From Vombatus ursinus (Eukaryota > Chordata > Mammalia > Diprotodontia > Vombatidae), in the NCBI RefSeq assembly GCF_900497805.2, contig NW_020946557.1, positions 7,843,911 to 7,907,910 on the forward strand: a stretch of DNA of 64,000 nt. The letters are read 5' to 3'. The notes beneath the pieces were generated by a model that saw nothing but the letters and a program-made list of their open reading frames with translations, was not told where the DNA came from and did no database searches. Positions within the stretch are counted from its first letter, which is position 1; each line of letters begins with the position of its first letter. Of this stretch, positions 58,147 to 64,000 are shown piece after piece. Both the position numbers and the translations under genes were made by a program.

Positions 58147-58602
58147 ATGACAAACAGGTGGATTTCAGAAAAACCTGTAAAGACTTCCATGAACTGATGC
58201 AAAGTGAAGTGAACAGAACCAGGAGAACATTGTACAAGGTAACAGCAACATTATGCCATGATCAACTATCTTCTCAATAATACAATGATGCAGGACTCAT
58301 GATGGAAAATGTATCCACATCCAGAGAAAGAACTAATGGAGTCTGAATGCAGATTGAAGTATACTAGTTTTACTTTCTTTACTATTTGTGTTTCCTCTCC
58401 TTTTGTTCTTTCTTCTTTCACAAGTAATAGGGAAATATGTTTTAAATGATTGCACGTATGTAACCTATATCAAATTGCTTACTGTTTTAGGGAGGGTAAA
58501 GAGGAAGGAGAAAATTTGGAACTCAAATTTTTAAAAAAATGAATAGTAAAAGTTGTCTTTACATGTAATTAGAAGAAATAAAATACTATTAAAATAAAAA
58601 CT
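58147..58602 (+). mobile_element. L1 3' end in opposite orientation, nested in the host L1
   Basis: A 456-bp sense L1 3' end (GATGCAAAGTGAAGTGAACAGAACCAGGAGAACATTG, then a 3' UTR ending TACATGTAATTAGAAGAAATAAAAT and an A-rich tail). Flanked by exact 13-bp TAATTTCTTGTAA at 58134-58146 and 58603-58615. Confidence 0.93.
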
Positions 58603-60396
58603 TAATTTCTTGTAATCATACCTTTTTTTAATCATAATTTTCAGATAGCCCAACAATTATTCTCTCTCCTCATTCTGTTCTCTAGATCAGTTGTTTTTCT
58701 AATGAGATATTTCACATTCTCTTCTATTTTTCATTCTTCTGATTTTATTTGATTATTTTTTGGTGTCTTATTGAGTGGGATGCCCCTGTGAAGACTTCTC
58801 AGTGTAATTAAGGTTTGGAATAAGATTATCCTGAACTTGGAGATAAGTTCATGAGGCAGAATAGGATAAGTATAGATTTTTATAGTTCCCCCTTCTCCCA
58901 GTGTTAAGTCAGTAGTCAAAGACTGCCAAGTCTGAAAACCCCTACCCTGTACCCCCACATTCGGTCATGGTGACCTTCCCACAGTAGCGTCTAGCTCCTT
59001 CCCAAAGCAGTGTTTGGCTTGATCGTACATACTAAATTGTTCATTTTTGCAGCAAACTAAGGTGATGGATATGTATATTGTTCCTTTGTTCTCTGTTTCT
59101 GGGAATAGATTTTCGTGCATAGATTGTAAGCCAAATATTGGATAGTTGGTGGGAGGGGGAATTTTCCCTGTTTCTGCTATTTAATCTGGCTTTCTGCTTC
59201 TGTAATTTATCTCCTTTCATCAGAAGCATCCTGGTGAGAGGACACCCAATTCTCGAGAATTGAAATAAACTTTCTGTTCCTACCTTGAGATACTTCTGAG
59301 TCTTTTTTTAGGTCGCTGTCCCACACATTATAATATCATTAGCTTCCCCTTGCCCAATTCTAGTTCGTAAGAGTTATTTTCTTCCTTAAGGTTTTGGATC
59401 TTTTTTTCCAATCGGTTGACTTTCTTTTCATAATTTCCTTGGATTGTTCTTATTTTTCCCCCAATTTTCCTCAACCTCTCTTATTTGATTTTTAAAGTCT
59501 TTTTTAAGCTTTTCCAAGAACTCTTTTTGGGCTTCTGACCATTTGACATTTTTCTTTAAAGTGTCTTTTATTATTATTATTATTTTTATTAATAGCTTAT
59601 TATTATAGTCAGGTTCTAGTCCTGAGGTGTGAGGGATACCTCAGGCTTCAGGTTTTTTGTACTGTTGTTTTCTGAGCTCTGTCTGCAGGCCTGATCTCAG
59701 GCATTCCTCTCTGCTCCCCGAACCATGACTAGGGCCCCAAACCATGCTGTCACCACAAATGCTCTTGCTCCCTGTAGTCCCTCCTGTGGCTGCAAACTAC
59801 AGCTCATCCCTCTGCCCTAGAACTGAAACCAGGGACTTCACTCTCCTGCAAGTGTCCACAGCCTTGCCCCTTTGCTACCACATGCAGTCAACATGTGCTT
59901 GCTCTTCACCCACAGTTTGGGACCACATCTGGTCAGCATAACTGGGCCTGGTGTCCTGTGACAGCAGAGAGTACTTCAATTTTCCCCTGCTCAGCTGCCT
60001 GATCTCCACTCTGTCCTTGAGGTGAAAGTTCCTGAAGCATAGGCTGTTGCACTGCTCTCCCTCCACAACCCTCAGTCTTTCCTCCCCGAGCCCCGCTCCT
60101 CCTCCCCCCCACCCCAGCTTTCCCCAAGGCTTGCTGTTTGTTGATTCAGCAGAGTCTGCTTGGAGGTGTTTGCACTTAAGTCAGGCCAAACCTCTTCCAC
60201 TGGAGGTTGGGTCTTTCCTAAGGTCCTCTCAAACGGTCTTAGGAGTTCAACTGCTTTACCTTGACTTTTAATTATTTCTACCACTCAAAGTTCACTTTGA
60301 GGCAATATTTTATCTCCTTCATGGGAGAAATTTGGATAGCCTGGTATTTCCCCATCTACATTATTTCTTTTTTGGGGGGGGAGGGGGATAAATCTT

Positions 60397-61230
60397 TTTT
60401 TTTTAAATAATTTATTTATTTTTAGTTTTCAACATTCACTTCCACAAGATTGTCAGTTTAAAATTTTCTCCCCCTCTCTTTCCTCTTCCCACACCACAAC
60501 ACAGTGTGCAATCTGATATAGGCTCTGCTTATATACTCATATTAAGCATATTTTCTGTCATGATGTAAAGAACAATTAGAACTAACGGGAAGAACCACGA
60601 GAATGAAACAATAAAACAAAATAACAAAGGAAAAGGAGAGCAAATAGTATACTTCCACCTGCATTCAGACTCCACAGTTCTTTTTCGGGATGTGGATAGC
60701 ATTTTCCATCATGAGTCTTTTGGAGCGGTCTTAGATCCTTGCATTGCTGTAAAGAGCCAAGTCTATCAAAGTTAGTCATCACACAGTGTAGCTGTTATCG
60801 TATACAGCGTTCTCCTGGTTCTGCTCATTTCACTCAGCATCAGTTCATATAAATCTGTCCAGGTTTTTCTGAAGTCTGCCTTGCTCATCATTTCTTACAG
60901 CACAATAGTATTCCATTACATTCACATACACAACTTGTTCAGTCATTCCCCAACTGATGGGCATCCTCTCAATTTCCAATTCTTTGCTACCACAGAAAAA
61001 GCTGCTATAAGTATTTTTGTACATGTGGGTCCTTTTCCCATTTTTATGATCTCTTTGGGATACAGACCTAACAGAAATCACATGACCATCTCAACAGATG
61101 CAGAAAAAAAGCACTTGACAAAATACAACACCCATTCCCATCAAAAAACTACCAGAGAACATAGGAACAAATGGAGTCCTCCCTAAAATGATAGCACCTA
61201 TCAAAAACCATCAGTAAACATATGTAATGA
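60397..61230 (-). mobile_element. L1 3' end with inverted 5' segment (twin-priming type)
   Basis: 60397-61067 is an antisense L1 3' end (3' UTR plus ORF2 C-terminus up to LGLYPKE, written backwards). From ~61068 the strand flips: 61068-61230 reads in sense as [22 protein letters not shown], the RT-region block [28 protein letters not shown] occurs at 60386-60396 and 61231-61241. Part of the right copy also fits the L1 consensus, so the duplication may overlap microhomology. Confidence 0.85.
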
Positions 61231-61241
61231 GGATAAATCTT

Positions 61242-61515
61242 CTAACAGATTAAAAAAAAATCTGCAATTTTTAGAAAAACATTTTCTCTGACCTAGGGAA
61301 ACAATAAAGAAATAAATACATGTTTATCATTTAAGAGGTAAGTAAACTCTTGTATTTTATAATTTCTACTTTATAGTCATGCATCAGAAAAGGATGTCAG
61401 AAGTGAGAGGTCATTTTCAATTATTCCACCCTCAACTTGTTGAAAATAAAAATTCATGGTAAAATTATGAGGTTATGATATAAAACATATTTAATATATT
61501 TTGTAAATCTGACTA
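61242..61515. other. Intergenic, nothing recognised
   Basis: AT-rich, no gene or named repeat. Confidence 0.35.
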
Positions 61516-61519
61516 CCTT

Positions 61520-61800
61520 TTGACCAATGACATCAGGTGGGTGCTATCTTGACTTGCAAGTGAACTGGTTTTAAGTGAGGAAGAGCTATGCAAAGTCATC
61601 AACCTCACTCCCTTCTCTAGATTCACATGGCAAGACATAGGTCAGGACAGCTGGCTCAGGATGCAGTGGCAGACCTTTGCCATTTGAAGCTAAGGTCTTC
61701 CCCAGAAAAAGGTCTGTTTATCTGAGGCAACACCCATCCAGTAATTAAAGGCTAGGTAAGAATTGAGGCAAAAGACGGCCTAGTTTGCCTTCACAAAAGA
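61520..61800 (+). repeat. Unnamed interspersed repeat, copy 2
   Basis: Aligns with 600-925 in the same orientation (GACATCAGG, CAACCTCACT/TAGCCTCACT, CAGGATGCAGTGGCAGAC, CTGAGGCAACACCCATCCAGT, ACGGCC/ATGGCC). Confidence 0.6.
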
Positions 61801-61839
61801 ATCAGTCTGGGAGGGTAAGAGTTTCTCTATGCAGTTAAC

Positions 61840-62070
61840 AAAATTCTGGGAGTGGAATCAGGAAGACCTGAGTTCAAATCCAACTTACGACACTAGCTAG
61901 CTGTGTGACCCTGGGCAAGTCACTTCACCCTAGTTTCCACATCTATAAAATAGGGTCTATAACAGCACCTGCCTCCCAAGGTTGATGTGAGGAACAGACG
62001 AGATAGTCAACGTAAAGTACTTAACAGTTGCTGGAACACAGTAAGCTCCACCTAAATGTTAGGTCTTAGT
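61840..62070 (+). mobile_element. MAR1-type CORE-SINE
   Basis: CTGGGAGTGGAATCAGGAAGACCTGAGTTCAAATCC, GTGTGACCCTGGGCAAGTCACTTCACCC, then ATAGGGTCTATAACAGCACCTGCCTCCCAAGGTTG. The L2-type tail is missing or decayed. Confidence 0.85.
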
Positions 62071-62199
62071 TTAATTTTGCCCATCTACCAAATGACTGGC
62101 ATTCTCCAAGCACACCTAAACACCCTCCCTATCTCCTGATTTCCCTTGGGTCAGTCTCCTTGACAGAGGAAACAGATCCAAAGCTAGCACGGCCTGGCT

Positions 62200-62650
62200 C
62201 TGCCATCTCCCCATGTCTCTGACCCTCGTCCCACGGTCCCAGGCAGGGTCTGGCCTTTCTTTGATCCTTGGCTTTTCCCCGACATCGCTTTCCAAAAACA
62301 CAGCCCAGGCCAAAGCAAAGCCTTCCGTCGTCCCAGCGGGTGGCCGGCGTCCTCTTGACCTCTCCTGTTGCCCAGGCCCACTCGCGTCCGGCTCCTCCGG
62401 CCTGAAAGCCCCAAGGGGCTGAGCGAGAGCTCAGGGCATCCAGCCTCAGCTCGTGGTTTCCTTCCTCAGAGCCGTCGCTTCCCTTCATGTCCACGTCACT
62501 TCCTGCGGGAAGACGCCTGCGCACAGGAAGCATTTCATTAAAGCTGCGACTTGGGTCTGGCTGGGCGAGTCTGCTGGACTAGCCTTGGAGGAGCCCCAGG
62601 GCCTCTCGAGGGCTGGGGTCCCTCAAGGTCTGGGACCCCAAGCCTGGTGT
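62200..62650 (-). promoter_or_regulatory. Orphan CpG island, candidate promoter on the minus strand
   Basis: A sudden GC- and CpG-rich stretch in AT-rich intergenic DNA. On the minus strand TGCGCAGGCG (62514-62523) is close to an NRF1 site. Twenty bases on, CAGGAAGTGACGTGG (62492-62506) is an ETS/CRE composite. An ATG follows at 62488 and opens a 119-codon frame to 62129 (MKGSDGSEEGNHELRLD onward; an in-frame ATG also lies at 62533). I do not recognise the protein, and the composition past ~62300 looks non-coding. It could be a lncRNA or gene 5' end, or an enhancer island. Confidence 0.5.
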
Positions 62651-62654
62651 ATAT

Positions 62655-62850
62655 TATTTCTTAAAGAGCATCGCATACCTTAGTTTGTTTAACCATCTCC
62701 TAATTGATGAAAACCCAGTATGTTTCCAGTTCTTTGCTACCATGAAATATGATCCTGTGCATATTTTGGTATGTAGAGAACCAGTCTTTCTGTCTTTGGT
62801 TTCCTTGGGGTATATACTCTGCAGTAGGATAAGAGAAAACACTTTTAGCT
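62655..62850 (-). mobile_element. Old L1 3' fragment
   Basis: Antisense ORF2 C-terminus: TTAGTTTGTTTAACCATCTCCTAATTGATGAAAACCCAG, then TTTCCAGTTCTTTGCTACCATGAAA, then TTTCCTTGGGGTATATACTCTGCAGTAGG. It abuts the CpG island. Confidence 0.7.
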
Positions 62851-62859
62851 GAGCACATG

Positions 62860-64000
62860 AGGTAAGAAGTAATTCTCATTGATTCATTTTACAAGGTGGC
62901 CACACATGATTAATAGACCAGGATATCATGTGTTGCTCACAAAGCTAATGTGCCATGTGAATGCATGAAGTCTTTGCATGATATGATTTGTGCCTTACAT
63001 GACACTTGGTTAACATTTTAAAGGTTTAATTGATACCCTGTTGAGATATTTCTTTAAATCCAAAAGGGTTTCTGACTTCTAGCACTCAGGCTTGCAAAAT
63101 TATGAAAGTGAGTCTCCAGTTCTGGAATGTTAGGTCATCTTTACAGGGTAGACCAAATTGGACACATCAACTTAAACATCTGACAGTTTTCTGGGATCAA
63201 GTTAGCATGTGTCTTAGATGTCTTTGTATCTTGTGTCTTGTATTTATGTGCCTTGTATTTATTGAAGGCCCTCATTTCTTTCTTTGATGAATGAAGGATT
63301 GAGTAGTGTGGTGTAGATGGGCAGAAACTGGGCACCCAAAGGTGTGACCACTCTCCCCCATTCCTACTTTTGTACCTGGTTAGCGGTCATGGTCAGTATG
63401 ATCTTCTGACTTCTCAAAAAATGACTGCCTGGCTGCTTGGTCCATAGAAAACTCTTCCCCAGTAAGAACTGTACAGTGCTTTGAAACTATAATTCATATA
63501 TCAAGTTTGCAATACAGCTCTACAGATGATCCAATTGGGATAGCAGATAAAGATTTAAGCCATCTGTAGGCAGTTTAGAGATTCATAAGCCAATCTGCAT
63601 TTAAATTTAATGGCAGCCAATATAGATGATTAATGGTAGTGAGCTTTTTCTTACCTGTGGACATTTTCTTTCTTTCTTTTTTTTTTTTTTTTAAAGGAAG
63701 ATCTTCCTCATCATGTAGGAAATCATTTGGGACTACTTAAGGCAATCTCAGTTTCATTGTTCAGCTGAAAACCATATGGAGTGGGAATGTGAATCCCAAT
63801 ATAAAAGTGTATGGAAAAATAAGTCAGCAAAGGTTGATTTTCATGACCAGACATGCAGAAATAGATAATATGATGCCTCTATAGGAGGTAAGAGGCTTGG
63901 TGCTACTATCATTTGATCCTGTACTATCCAACCTCTTTTAGCATGGTAGGCCACATTTGTATACAAAGTCTAGATAGTGGTTTCTGTATACCAGGGTAGT
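62860..64000. other. Intergenic, nothing firm
   Basis: A T-rich run at 63666-63695 is a simple repeat. Frames at 63102-63335 on both strands show no domain. No named repeat was recognised. Confidence 0.35.

Larger units (their letters stand above)
53475..60370 (-). mobile_element. L1 host element, from 5' UTR through ORF1 into ORF2, carrying three insertions
   Basis: Minus orientation. 60370-59600 is the GC-rich 5' UTR. 59540-59340 is the ORF1 start (FLEKLKKDFKNQIREVEEN-like, same as the copy at 6.0 kb). 57300-56040 holds the endonuclease (SGMNSQ, NPTICYLKKHFKMSDTQ, DNEAISMLNLYAPN-like) and early ORF2. 54570-53475 is mid-ORF2 up to the RT. The last ~1.5 kb of a full element is missing. Without insertions ~4.9 kb remains. 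Many frame breaks show it is old and inactive. Confidence 0.85.

Overview
This is a mammalian, almost certainly marsupial, chromosome segment with one protein-coding gene, NUS1 (Nogo-B receptor / NgBR, a subunit of cis-prenyltransferase), on the + strand. The marsupial call rests on the repeats: dense L1 3' ends of one marsupial-type family, a BovB/RTE LINE with matching RTE-tailed SINEs, short tRNA-derived SINEs, CORE-SINEs of MIR/MAR1 type, and many old L2 pieces. The species cannot be fixed from the sequence alone.

Layout. 1-18.3 kb is intergenic and mostly repeats: L1 and HAL1-like pieces, a hAT transposon remnant, L2, and a BovB-like RTE at 16.7-17.8 kb. A CpG island at 18.48-19.62 kb is the NUS1 promoter and holds exon 1. 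Intron 1 (about 11 kb) holds L2, MAR1 and L1 copies, a possible LTR scrap, and a 10-N assembly gap at 30471. Exons 3, 4 and 5 lie at 30.6, 39.9 and 41.5 kb. A largely repeat-free 3' UTR of about 2-2.7 kb runs to one of three poly(A) signals. Exon 2 (about 42 codons in mammals) was not found and probably lies in the gap. From 44.4 kb on the window is intergenic: a long minus-strand L1 (45.0-48.2 kb), L2/MIR fields, then a stack of nested L1 and SINE insertions (53.5-60.4 kb) and an L1 with a 5' inversion (60.4-61.2 kb). An orphan CpG island at 62.2-62.65 kb carries an ETS/CRE composite and an NRF1-like site.

Function. NUS1 pairs with DHDDS in the ER membrane to make long-chain dehydrodolichyl diphosphate for protein glycosylation. 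The visible exons keep the family's conserved blocks, including the C-terminal Arg-Leu-Gly that completes the active site. The clearest oddity is a histidine/tyrosine-rich expansion in exon 1. I found no new multi-gene system. The points most worth a second look are the orphan CpG island, the missing exon, the His tract, several local duplications and rearrangements, and the dated stack of retroelement insertions.
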